Counted from the stretch's first letter, positions 1 to 6,259 are shown. The stretch: DNA of 9,778 bases from an uncultured Eubacteriales bacterium (GCA_900320415.1 ONSE01000132.1:1-9778); one strand, 5' to 3'. Made by a program: numbers and translations. Notes: generated by a model not told the origin, from the letters alone.

Positions 1-3
1 CTG

Positions 4-1719
4 TTATTTTGTCAGCTTATCTGCCTGGTAGGACTTGCTGTCGGCATTCAGCTTGGCGCACTTCTTGACCGCATCGGCAGCAGTGCTCGTCTTTTCGTAG
101 TTGTAGGCAAAATACCCTGTTCCAACGTACTGTCCGTCGGAGAAGAAGCCTTCCGCGTCGACCTCGATCGCGATGTAGTAGTTCTTCGTCACGTTCTTCT
201 CAATGTAAACGATCTTCTGATAGCTTGAGGTGGTCTTGTCGGTGACGTAGTAAACGTCTGCAATCTCGAGCTGGTCGCCTTCGTCGGCATAATTGTCGAA
301 GTTCGTCTTGCCGGCGTAGTATTCCTTGATGGCAGCGACATTCTTTGCCGCGGTTTCCGCGTTCACCTTGATGGGCTGCGCGATGGTGTAGGAAACGGGG
401 GTACCCTTCAGGATGATTCCCGCGTCCTCTGCGCTGCCGTTGTAGTCGTCGTAGCTGAGGGTGACGGTATCTCCCGCCTTGAGATCGGTCATCTTGTCGT
501 AGGTCAGATTGATGGTCGTCACGAAGTTCTCATTGCTGTCGGTAACGTCGAGCCAGGTGTCGCCGAGATAGTCTGCGGTCACGATGTAACCGTTCAGCTT
601 CGCGGTGAAGGGAACCAGCGCGGGAGAGATGTTCTTGTCGTCAACGGGTTCGGAAACGATCAGTTCATTCTCTTCAATGTATTTGAGAAGGTCGAGCTCC
701 ACGCTCTCCTTGACGGAGATATTCTGCTTTTCCAGCTCGTCGGCGATCTTCAGTGTGACGGTCTTGGGCGCCGTTTCAAGACGCACGCCGTAATTATCTT
801 CACAATTCTTGATGGATTCCTTCGTGAAGGAGTCGTCGCCCCAGCTGACGGTCACGTTCAGCACGGAGTCTTCGGAAAGCTTTTCAAAGTCATAGTCTCC
901 CATCCGATAATCCGACATATCGGGAGCCTCGTCGCCCTCGCTGCAGGAGAATCTGACCTGATAAAGCGTGCTCTCGAGCACAAGGGTCTTGGAAACGTCC
1001 AGGAAATCCAGCCACGATTCCACGCCGGAGCCTTTCTTCTTACTCTCTCCGAACACTGCGGGATAATCCGCGACAAGCTTGCCCTCGTCGATCTTTACCT
1101 CACCCGAGATCGCGCCGTCGGTAACGGAGCCGTCGCTGTAGGAGGTATTGAACTCAATCGTGAGATACTTGGAAACGTCGATGGCGGGACGCATCATGGG
1201 GATGAATACCACAAACACCAGCACCAGGATCAGCGCCGCCAGAGCCGCGCCCGCGCAGGAAAGGATGATCGCGAGTTTCGCGCCCTTGGAAAGTCCCTTC
1301 TTGGGGGCGGCAGGCTGCGTCATGTAGTTCGGGTCAAACGCGTCAACGGGAGGCTGCTGCGGCGCATAGGGCGGCTGATTGAAACCGCCGTCGGGCTGCT
1401 GCGGCGCGTAGGGCGGCTGATTGAAACCGCCGTCGGGCTGCTGCGGCATCACGGGCTGCTGACCGTTGGGGGACGGCACAAACTGCTCGGTAACATTTAC
1501 GGTATAGCCGGCGGGAGGCTGCGGCTGATAGGTCTCCTCCTGCACGGGAGCGGCAGGAATCTCCTCCTGCGGTACGGCAGGCTCCTCTGCCTGAGGCGCG
1601 GCGGGCTCTTCTGCGGGAGGTACAGCCTCCTGCTGCTGAACAGTCTTTACGGGGCATCCGCAGAACTTGCAGAACTTTTCACCGTCTGCAATTTGATTTC
1701 CGCAATTCTGACAAAACAT
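4..1719 (-). CDS. Zinc-ribbon, single-pass membrane protein with extracytoplasmic domain
   Basis: Protein of 571 aa with three visible parts. Residues 3-20 hold two CxxC knuckles (C3-C6 and C17-C20, with an extra C22), a typical N-terminal zinc ribbon expected to lie in the cytoplasm. Residues about 25-145 are a Pro/Gln/Glu-rich low-complexity linker containing a 14-residue unit (QQPDGGFNQPPYAP) twice in tandem. One hydrophobic segment at about 150-174 follows basic residues (KKGLSKGAK), so the remaining ~395 residues, rich in beta-type and Asp/Thr/Ser sequence, should be outside the cell. No catalytic motif is seen. Proteins of this architecture are frequent in gut Clostridia and are mostly unassigned; a sensory or envelope role is a guess. 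The ATG start is supported by GAAAGGAG at 1730-1737, 10 nt upstream. The gene is transcribed divergently from the LtrA-family gene and ends in TAA three bases from the window edge, so its terminator lies outside. Confidence 0.88.
   Translation of the reverse strand: MFCQNCGNQIADGEKFCKFCGCPVKTVQQQEAVPPAEEPAAPQAEEPAVPQEEIPAAPVQEETYQPQPPAGYTVNVTEQFVPSPNGQQPVMPQQPDGGFNQPPYAPQQPDGGFNQPPYAPQQPPVDAFDPNYMTQPAAPKKGLSKGAKLAIILSCAGAALAALILVLVFVVFIPMMRPAIDVSKYLTIEFNTSYSDGSVTDGAISGEVKIDEGKLVADYPAVFGESKKKGSGVESWLDFLDVSKTLVLESTLYQVRFSCSEGDEAPDMSDYRMGDYDFEKLSEDSVLNVTVSWGDDSFTKESIKNCEDNYGVRLETAPKTVTLKIADELEKQNISVKESVELDLLKYIEENELIVSEPVDDKNISPALVPFTAKLNGYIVTADYLGDTWLDVTDSNENFVTTINLTYDKMTDLKAGDTVTLSYDDYNGSAEDAGIILKGTPVSYTIAQPIKVNAETAAKNVAAIKEYYAGKTNFDNYADEGDQLEIADVYYVTDKTTSSYQKIVYIEKNVTKNYYIAIEVDAEGFFSDGQYVGTGYFAYNYEKTSTAADAVKKCAKLNADSKSYQADKLTK
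1352..1447 (-). repeat. 42-bp in-frame tandem repeat in the Pro/Gln linker
   Basis: Two full copies (1352-1393 and 1394-1435) differ at only one base, and a third copy is partial (1436-1447). The period of 42 bp equals 14 codons, so copy-number change would lengthen or shorten the linker without a frameshift. The near identity at the DNA level suggests recent duplication. Confidence 0.9.
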
Positions 1720-1757
1720 TACTATCTATCTCCTTTCATCCTTTGACAGACATTCAC

Positions 1758-1782
1758 TTTCGTACGCTACTATTGTACGAAA
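1758..1782. promoter_or_regulatory. Operator-like inverted repeat over the -10 box
   Basis: TTTCGTAC (1758-1765) and GTACGAAA (1775-1782) are perfect 8-bp inverted arms separated by 9 bp. The element covers the -10 hexamer and the expected start point of the minus-strand promoter. That is the usual position for a repressor operator; the regulator is unknown. It is not a terminator because no T-run follows on either strand. Confidence 0.5.
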
Positions 1783-1800
1783 TCGCACTGTAAAAATCAA
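1772..1800 (-). promoter_or_regulatory. Sigma-A-type promoter for the zinc-ribbon gene
   Basis: On the minus strand TTGATT (1795-1800) is followed after exactly 17 nt by TACAAT (1772-1777). The match to consensus is 4/6 and 5/6. Transcription would start near 1765 and give a leader of about 45 nt before the ATG at 1719. Confidence 0.65.
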
Positions 1801-1864
1801 TTCCCCGTCCTCACAAAAAAACAAACACATTCAGATGTTTATTTATCTAATATTCAGCGCATTC

Positions 1865-1893
1865 TTGCATTTCCGCTCCCCGTCTGTTACAAT
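1865..1893 (+). promoter_or_regulatory. Promoter for the LtrA-family gene (extended -10)
   Basis: TTGCAT (1865-1870), 17-nt spacer, then TACAAT (1888-1893) preceded by TGT, an extended -10 TGn motif that can compensate for the weak -35. The predicted start is near 1900, leaving a leader of about 30 nt with GGGGAG at 1916-1921. Confidence 0.6.
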
Positions 1894-1928
1894 AAAAGTA
1901 TCAACACACTATTCCGGGGAGATGTCAT

Positions 1929-3071
1929 ATGTTAGCGGATTTGCTCGAAAAGAAAGAAAAGAAGGTCGAGTATCTTGAGCTGATTTACGACCTGATTTTC
2001 GTCTACATCATCGGCAGGAATAACTCCCTGCTGCACCCGACCGAGAGCGGCTTTGTGGAATGGAACGGCTTTTTTGCCTATATCCTCTGCACCCTCGCGG
2101 TCATCCAGATCTGGAACTACACGACCTACTACATCAACATCTACGGCAGAAACGGCGTCAGGGAGCACGTCTTTATCTTTTCCAATATGTTCCTGCTGTT
2201 CTTTGTCGCAGAGGGTACCCGCACCCACTGGGACGCGTTTCACACGCAGTACCACATCGCCTGGGCACTGATCCTCTGCAATATCGCCGTGCAGTACCTG
2301 CTTGAGCTGCGCAGCTGTCCGCGCGGCGCCGTTCAGCGCGTACACAACCGCCGTCAGGCGACCGTGCTGTTCCTGCAGGCGGCGCTGGTGCTCGGCGCGA
2401 TCGCGGAATACTTCTTCCTGAAAACCTCCGTCCTCACCGTCACCGCCATTCTCGGCGGCATCGTGCTGACCATGCTGCTCGGGAAGAACAAGGGCGAGGA
2501 TACGGTGGATTTCCCCCACCTCTCCGAGCGCGCCATGCTCTATGTGGTGTTCACCTTCGGCGAAATGATCATCGCTCTCGCCGCCTACTTTGAAGGGGAT
2601 CTCAGCCTTTCGAGCCTCTATTTCTCCTCAATGGGCTTCCTGATCGTCGTCGGGCTGTTCCTCAGCTACGGGATACTCTACGACCACCTCATCGACAGGG
2701 AGCGGAAAACCAACGGTCTGGGCTATATGCTGCTGCACGTCTTCCTGATTTTCTCGCTCAACAACATCACCACCGCGCTCGAATTCATGCGCGACGAGAA
2801 GGTGGCGCTGCTGCCGAAAATGCTCTTTCTCACCCTCTCCCTGCTGCTCTATTACGGTATGATGCTCGCTCTGAGCGGAAGCGCCAAACGCGGCTGCCGT
2901 CCCTCTCCCTCCTCCTTTGCCCTGATGGCGGGCGGCGGCGTGCTGTTTTTCGCGCTGATGCTGCTGTTCCGCGAGAATATGTACGTCAACATCGCCCTGA
3001 CGGCGGTATTCGTCTTTGCCGTGTTCCTGCTGCTGTTCCGCTTCTACAAAAAAGCGGAACGCACGCTGTAA
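1929..3071 (+). CDS. LtrA-family (low temperature requirement A) integral membrane protein
   Basis: Protein of 380 aa, close to the usual family length, made almost entirely of hydrophobic helices (about 9-10 segments). The N-terminal signature reads VEYLELIYDLIFVY at residues 13-26, matching the family's VExLExFxDLxFV motif. A second block at about 200-216 reads ERAMLYVVFTFGEMII, matching the conserved ER...GE segment (E200, R201, G211, E212). LtrA was named from a Listeria locus needed for growth in the cold; the molecular activity of the family is not established. The ATG at 1929 follows GGGGAG with 7 nt spacing. The next gene starts 83 bp downstream on the same strand with no clear terminator between, so read-through into the 3155-5321 cluster is possible. 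The family call rests on motif recognition. Confidence 0.85.
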   Translation: MLADLLEKKEKKVEYLELIYDLIFVYIIGRNNSLLHPTESGFVEWNGFFAYILCTLAVIQIWNYTTYYINIYGRNGVREHVFIFSNMFLLFFVAEGTRTHWDAFHTQYHIAWALILCNIAVQYLLELRSCPRGAVQRVHNRRQATVLFLQAALVLGAIAEYFFLKTSVLTVTAILGGIVLTMLLGKNKGEDTVDFPHLSERAMLYVVFTFGEMIIALAAYFEGDLSLSSLYFSSMGFLIVVGLFLSYGILYDHLIDRERKTNGLGYMLLHVFLIFSLNNITTALEFMRDEKVALLPKMLFLTLSLLLYYGMMLALSGSAKRGCRPSPSSFALMAGGGVLFFALMLLFRENMYVNIALTAVFVFAVFLLLFRFYKKAERTL

Positions 3072-3074
3072 TCC

Positions 3075-3120
3075 TTGACAAAACAGCAGTTACGCGGAAT
3101 TGAACGCAGCTGCGCAACTG
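3075..3120 (+). other. Gap before the 4-TM gene: -35-like box and imperfect stem-loop
   Basis: A perfect TTGACA lies at 3075-3080, but no convincing -10 follows at 16-18 nt. CAGTTaCGC (3087-3095) can pair with GCGcAACTG (3112-3120) with one mismatch, and CGCAGCTGCG (3105-3114) is a 10-bp palindrome. No T-run follows, so this is not a standard terminator. It may be a weak promoter or an attenuating structure between ltrA and the next cluster. Confidence 0.25.
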
Positions 3121-3154
3121 TATTTATTACTTTTCCATACGGGAGGCTTTGCTT

Positions 3155-3628
3155 ATGGAAACAAAAATCAGGCGTCTGCAGAACAACCTCGTCACCATCG
3201 GAACAGGAATCATCGTGTTCAGCGTCTGGTCGATCATCAAAACCGTTTTTTCCACCACCCTGTTCCGCGCAGAAATGCTGGAGGATCCCGGGGAGTATGA
3301 CCTCGTGGTAATCGCTCTCACCTGGATCATTACCCTGGTCGACTGCCTGCTTCACTGCTTCATCGGTTTTTCCGCCCGCGCCGAGGGCAACGGCAAACGC
3401 AAAAGCGTCTTTTACCTCATTGTCACGGGGCTGGTTCTGTGTCTGTATATCCCACTGGTGGCGGCGGAATGCACAACGCTCTTCCATATCACCGAGAGCG
3501 TACTGAAGTTTCTTTTCACCCTGTTTATCGACATCACCTCCGTGGTGATGATGGCTGAGCTGTTTGTCTCCGCCGTGAGCATCAGGGTGCTGAAAAGGCG
3601 CCGGAAGAGAAGGGAGGCGCAGGCATGA
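3155..3628 (+). CDS. Small 4-TM membrane protein, unrecognised
   Basis: I do not recognise a family. The protein is 157 aa from the ATG at 3155. GGGAGG at 3141-3146 lies 8 nt upstream of this ATG but only 2 nt from the in-frame TTG at 3149, so the ATG is the better start. Four hydrophobic segments are visible at roughly residues 10-35, 50-75, 87-108 and 115-140. The C-terminus is very basic (RVLKRRRKRREAQA), which by the positive-inside rule places it in the cytoplasm. There are several Cys and His residues in or near the helices but no motif. The stop overlaps the ATG of the next gene in ATGA (3625-3628), a sign of translational coupling. It is the first gene of a three-gene cluster and probably works with the DUF6765-like protein. 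Confidence 0.8.
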   Translation: METKIRRLQNNLVTIGTGIIVFSVWSIIKTVFSTTLFRAEMLEDPGEYDLVVIALTWIITLVDCLLHCFIGFSARAEGNGKRKSVFYLIVTGLVLCLYIPLVAAECTTLFHITESVLKFLFTLFIDITSVVMMAELFVSAVSIRVLKRRRKRREAQA

Positions 3629-4782
3629 ACGCGGATTTTCACTACTACGCCACCTACTGCGCCGCGCAGCTCGCGGGCTACTCGCACGCCGAAAGCCTGG
3701 ATATCGCCTACAGCGCCTGCTTTGTCGATTTCTGCAGCAAAACGCTGCTCTCCAAAATCAAGGCGCCTCTCTCCGCCGCGACCACCCAGCTGCAGCTGGA
3801 GCTGATGGACGCGCGGACGGACGCCGCCGGTCTGCAGGATATCACGCGCATCTGGTCGTCCTTCCACTTCCTTCCCTACAATCTGCAGGCGCGGCCGAAA
3901 CGGCGCTGCTCCAAAAAATACCGGAATAAATTCCGCCTGATCTGCAATCCCAACAGCGCGCTGCTGGAGGAAACCGTGCGGCTCGCCAAGGGAAAAAGCC
4001 TGCAGGCTGCCGGCATCGCCATGCACGTACTCGCCGACACCTGGGCGCACCGTTATTTCGCGGGCACACCCTCCCTTGTCATCAACAACACAAACGCCTA
4101 TTTCTATGAGCTGCTGCCGGAGGGCGAGAAAAAAATCACCTTCCGCCACAGCGCCTCCGCTCCCGACGATCCCGCGAACAGCGTCTACACCTGCAGCCTT
4201 CACTATAACAGTGAGAACTCCATCATGAACCTCGGTCACGGACGCGCGGGGCATCTGCCGGATTACTGCTTTGCCCGCTATAAATACCTTCCCGCGTGGG
4301 GCGGCTACGAGGAGGTCGTCAAGGACAATCCCTCCGATTACCGCCACGCCTTCTGCCAGATGATCGAGGCGATGAAATTCCTCCGCGGCGAAAGGGAGAC
4401 CTTCGCGCGGGACACCTATGACACGCAGGCGGTCGCCTCCCGCGCACAATGGCTGGAGAAGATCCTCCACAAGCGGCAGCTCGACGCCTCCGCCGACTGG
4501 AAGGCGTTCGGCGAGTCCGTTTCCGGGAAGGAGATCGCCGCCTTTGACCTGGATATCTACCAGGATGAGTACAAAAACGCGCCGAAGGAAAGGAAGGACA
4601 GCACCTTCCTCGGGCGGTTCATTCTCGCCGCGCTCGCGCAAAAGAGCATGGTGACGGGGCATATCTTCCGCTCGGGCAGCCTGCTCGCGGGCTATCCCAT
4701 CGACTCCGCCGAGGGCAGCCGCGGCAAAAACAGGGTTTTCGGCAGGATTCTCAACGGCGCGAAGGGAGGCGGTGAAGCGTGA
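3625..4782 (+). CDS. DUF6765-like protein with Zn-phospholipase C/P1-nuclease-like His/Asp motifs
   Basis: Protein of 385 aa. The N-terminus DFHYYATYCAAQLAGYSHAE (residues 4-23), the D35 region (AYSACFVDFC), MHVLADTWAHRYFAG (133-147) and LGHGRAGHLPD (203-213) fit my memory of DUF6765 proteins. H6, H21, D35, the H134-x3-D138-x3-H142 cluster, H205, H210 and D213 resemble the metal-ligand pattern of the zinc-dependent phospholipase C / S1-P1 nuclease fold. A metal-dependent hydrolase is therefore an attractive but unproven reading. No signal peptide or clear TM segment is seen, so it should be cytoplasmic or at the inner membrane face. The ATG overlaps the previous stop and has AGGGAGG (3611-3617) 7 nt upstream. 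Its own stop overlaps the next gene's GTG. Family name from memory; confident that it is a real gene, moderately on the family. Confidence 0.8.
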   Translation: MNADFHYYATYCAAQLAGYSHAESLDIAYSACFVDFCSKTLLSKIKAPLSAATTQLQLELMDARTDAAGLQDITRIWSSFHFLPYNLQARPKRRCSKKYRNKFRLICNPNSALLEETVRLAKGKSLQAAGIAMHVLADTWAHRYFAGTPSLVINNTNAYFYELLPEGEKKITFRHSASAPDDPANSVYTCSLHYNSENSIMNLGHGRAGHLPDYCFARYKYLPAWGGYEEVVKDNPSDYRHAFCQMIEAMKFLRGERETFARDTYDTQAVASRAQWLEKILHKRQLDASADWKAFGESVSGKEIAAFDLDIYQDEYKNAPKERKDSTFLGRFILAALAQKSMVTGHIFRSGSLLAGYPIDSAEGSRGKNRVFGRILNGAKGGGEA

Positions 4783-5321
4783 AATACTGGCACAGAATAA
4801 AAAACCTCGGCATCGGTCTGATTTGCATCCTGTTCGCGTTGACGCTCGTCATCGCCCCCTCCCAAGGCTTTTATGTTGTCGCCATGATTCTCTGTATCTC
4901 ACTTTTTGGCTATGCCATCCGTATGCTGTGGTACTACTTCACCATGGCGCGGCACATGGTCGGCGGCAAGGCGATCGTCTATCAGGGCATTATCGCGCTG
5001 GATCTGGCGCTGTTCGCCTCGTCGGTCATCTCGATGTCAAAGGTCTACATCATCCTCTATCTGCTCGGCGTTTACGCCTTTTCGGGAGCGATCGATATGC
5101 TCCGCGCGATGGAGGCAAAGCGCTTTGACGCCCCCTCCTGGAAGCTGAAATTCGTCAGCGGCTGCGTGATGGTCGCCGTCGCCGCCGCGCTTTCGATTCT
5201 CGGCCTCTTCTTCGGCGCAAACGATTTTCTGGTCTACGGCTACTGCGTGAGCCTGGTGTACTCGGCGGTCATCAGGATCGTCGGCGCCTTCCGCAGGACC
5301 TCTGTCGTGTTTATTCAGTAA
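4779..5321 (+). CDS. Six-TM HdeD/DUF308-like membrane protein
   Basis: Protein of 180 aa with six evenly spaced hydrophobic helices at about residues 9-30, 32-54, 66-86, 90-112, 124-146 and 149-172. There are small-residue-rich turns and a short basic cytoplasmic tail. Length and helix pattern resemble HdeD/DUF308 proteins, which in Escherichia coli are linked to acid stress, but no diagnostic residue settles it. Start is GTG at 4779, with AAGGGAGG (4762-4769) 9 nt upstream. GTGA overlaps the stop of the DUF6765-like gene, implying coupled translation. It is the last gene of the cluster, followed 3 nt later by a strong terminator. A generic small membrane protein of another family is the alternative. 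Confidence 0.78.
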   Translation: MKYWHRIKNLGIGLICILFALTLVIAPSQGFYVVAMILCISLFGYAIRMLWYYFTMARHMVGGKAIVYQGIIALDLALFASSVISMSKVYIILYLLGVYAFSGAIDMLRAMEAKRFDAPSWKLKFVSGCVMVAVAAALSILGLFFGANDFLVYGYCVSLVYSAVIRIVGAFRRTSVVFIQ

Positions 5322-5355
5322 AACAAAGACGTCTGCCTCAGGCAGACGTCTTTTT
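5320..5355. terminator. Strong bidirectional rho-independent terminator
   Basis: A perfect 13-bp stem (5325-5337 with 5341-5353) has a TCA loop and a T-run at 5351-5355 for the plus-strand cluster. On the minus strand the stem is followed by TTTGTTTT, so the same hairpin can end the XRE gene, whose stop lies about 50 bp away. A second GC-rich stem (5377-5383 with 5393-5399) sits between the XRE stop and this terminator without a T-run. Confidence 0.92.
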
Positions 5356-5406
5356 CACGGGAATCGTTTGGATGCTGCCGCGCAGTTCAGGCGCGCGGCG
5401 GTGCCT

Positions 5407-5655
5407 TCATTTTTCTCTGCCAAGAAGGTAGTCAACAGATACCTCCAGTATATCGGCGAGCGCTACCAGCTCCACGTCGGTGACAAACCGGATCTGACCC
5501 TCCAGCTTGGAAAGTCCCGAGGCATTCATATCCACTCCGTTGACCTGGAGCTGTGCCAGCAATTCCTTTTGCTTCATGCCCTTTTGCTTTCTCACCAGCT
5601 CCACACGGTTGCCTACCAGATTTCTGTCTCCCAGTTCCTGCTTGCGTAATCTCAT
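5407..5655 (-). CDS. XRE-family (Cro/CI-type) HTH transcriptional regulator
   Basis: Protein of 82 aa, essentially one DNA-binding domain. Residues 14-79 form the five-helix XRE fold: GNRVELVRKQKGMKQKELLA (15-34) gives helices 1-2, MNASGLSKLEGQ (43-54) the recognition helix, and VELVALADILEVSVDYLLG (61-79) the conserved C-terminal ALADIL-VS-DYLLG motif. The loop between helices 2 and 3 is longer than usual (QLQVNGVD), a form I recall from small regulators in Clostridia. There is no sensing or dimerisation domain, so any signal input must come from a partner or from protein level. ATG at 5655 with GGAGAG at 5664-5669, 8 nt upstream. It lies convergent to the membrane cluster and downstream, on the same strand, of the 39-aa peptide gene. 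Its target is unknown; the 6238-6259 palindrome and the 5888-5956 motif array are candidates. Confidence 0.9.
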   Translation of the reverse strand: MRLRKQELGDRNLVGNRVELVRKQKGMKQKELLAQLQVNGVDMNASGLSKLEGQIRFVTDVELVALADILEVSVDYLLGREK

Positions 5656-5720
5656 TTTTTACTCTCTCCATATCTAAAGTTTAATTCTTTTTGAAAATTC
5701 CCCAAAAACATTATGGCTCT

Positions 5721-5749
5721 ATTATAATACGTTAAGAGAAAAAAAACAA
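5721..5749 (-). promoter_or_regulatory. Promoter of the XRE regulator
   Basis: On the minus strand TTGTTT (5744-5749), a 17-nt spacer and a perfect TATAAT (5721-5726). Upstream of the -35 lie A/T tracts (about 5753-5790, including the palindrome AAATTTAAATTT at 5764-5775) that could act as an UP element. The predicted leader is about 60 nt. Confidence 0.7.
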
Positions 5750-5880
5750 GTCTTTTTGTAAATAAATTTAAATTTTTGAAATTTTTTCTTGTTTTAAGTT
5801 ACAAAGCTTTCATATTTATGTCATATTTTATATTATTTTCGGCGATTACTTCCTGTTTTTATCTTTATTTACCACTTTTA

Positions 5881-5962
5881 TTTCCCTTGTGGAAAGATGT
5901 CAACAATGTGAAAAGTACTTATTTCTCGTGTGGAATCATGTTGATGATGTGAAAAGGGGCTG
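5881..5962. repeat. Imperfect 41-bp direct repeat with four TGTGrAA motifs
   Basis: Two copies begin with TTTCnC at 5881 and 5922. Each has TGTGGAA followed 19 bp later by ATGTGAAAAG. The TGTG motifs start at 5888, 5907, 5929 and 5948, giving spacings of 19, 22 and 19 bp, close to two helical turns. This suggests a cluster of protein binding sites on one DNA face, about 140-220 bp upstream of the XRE promoter. The motifs resemble DnaA boxes (TGTGGATAA) only partly. Confidence 0.5.
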
Positions 5963-5998
5963 TTCCCTGTCTTTTTGGTACAAAACAGTTACAGGGAA
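5963..5998. repeat. Inverted repeat TTCCCTGT-N20-ACAGGGAA
   Basis: Perfect 8-bp arms at 5963-5970 and 5991-5998 are separated by 20 bp, and the inner bases are partly symmetrical around GGTACA. There is no T-run, so it is not a terminator by itself. It lies immediately beyond the peptide gene's terminator on the minus strand. It may be an operator or a small structured element; function is not known. Confidence 0.4.
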
Positions 5999-6003
5999 GT
6001 GAC

Positions 6004-6031
6004 AAAAAAGAGCCGCCCCTGCGGGCGGCTC
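6004..6031 (-). terminator. Rho-independent terminator of the 39-aa peptide gene
   Basis: GAGCCGCCC (6010-6018) pairs perfectly with GGGCGGCTC (6023-6031) around a 4-nt loop. On the minus strand the stem is followed by six T residues (6004-6009). It lies 47 nt after the peptide's stop codon. The plus strand has no T-run, so it acts only leftward. Confidence 0.92.
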
Positions 6032-6078
6032 AGTCTGTCTTAAATTGTGAAAACAAAATCGCTCAAACAGCGCTCGGA

Positions 6079-6198
6079 TCACGCAAAGGGAAGACCTATG
6101 GTAATCGGATCATCATATTTACTGGTACGAATCGTATCCTCTGACTCAAAAATGTCAAACTCAACTACAGGAGACTTGTATTCTTCTTTCTTATCCAT
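6079..6198 (-). CDS. 39-aa acidic peptide, possible RiPP-precursor-like small protein
   Basis: ATG at 6198 to TGA at 6079, 39 residues. The N-terminus is charged (MDKKEE), followed by YKSPVVE (residues 7-13), an acidic middle with EDTIRTS (20-26), and a tail ending GLPFA. AGAGGTG (core GAGGTG at 6207-6212) lies 8 nt upstream of the ATG. The gene has its own promoter and a strong terminator, so the short frame is very likely translated. It has no signal peptide, TM segment or cysteine. From memory, the plan Y-x-x-P-x-V-E followed by (E)DxIxTS recurs in unassigned 35-60-aa peptides of gut Clostridia, and Y-x-x-P recalls leader motifs bound by RiPP recognition elements. No modifying enzyme or transporter gene is present in the window, so a RiPP role is speculative. 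A signalling or regulatory peptide paired with the XRE regulator is the alternative. Confidence 0.72.
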   Translation of the reverse strand: MDKKEEYKSPVVEFDIFESEDTIRTSKYDDPITIGLPFA

Positions 6199-6237
6199 AT
6201 CAGTCACACCTCTTTCTTATTCTTATGAAATAACATT

Positions 6238-6259
6238 CCATTCGAGTATACTTGAATGG
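6238..6259. promoter_or_regulatory. 22-bp near-perfect palindrome, candidate operator
   Basis: The left half CCATTCGAGTA and the right half TACTTGAATGG differ from perfect symmetry at one base pair. The centre is AGTATACT. It overlaps the -10 box and start point of the peptide promoter, the classic site for a dimeric repressor. It lies in DNA between rpiB and the peptide gene and is not followed by a T-run, so a terminator is unlikely. Confidence 0.6.

Larger units (their letters stand above)
5656..6078. other. 423-bp AT-rich non-coding region
   Basis: No supportable gene is seen. From right to left it contains the terminator of the 39-aa peptide gene (6004-6031), an inverted repeat (5963-5998), a 41-bp imperfect direct repeat with TGTGrAA motifs (5881-5962), a very AT-rich stretch (about 5750-5880) and the XRE promoter (5721-5749). 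Composition is far more AT-rich than the flanking genes. Confidence 0.8.

Noticed and set aside
3149..3154. TTG start for the 4-TM protein
   Set aside because: The ribosome binding site at 3141-3146 would be only 2 nt away; the ATG at 3155 has ideal 8-nt spacing.
3412..4662. Long minus-strand open frame (416 codons) antisense to the DUF6765-like gene
   Set aside because: It mirrors the GC-rich codons of the plus-strand gene, shows no recognisable motif, and lacks a ribosome binding site; the plus-strand gene has family motifs and coupled starts.
5881..5962. CRISPR array or replication origin
   Set aside because: Only two diverged repeat units with no equal spacers are present, and the TGTGrAA motifs match DnaA boxes only partly, with no dnaA/dnaN or oriC neighbours.
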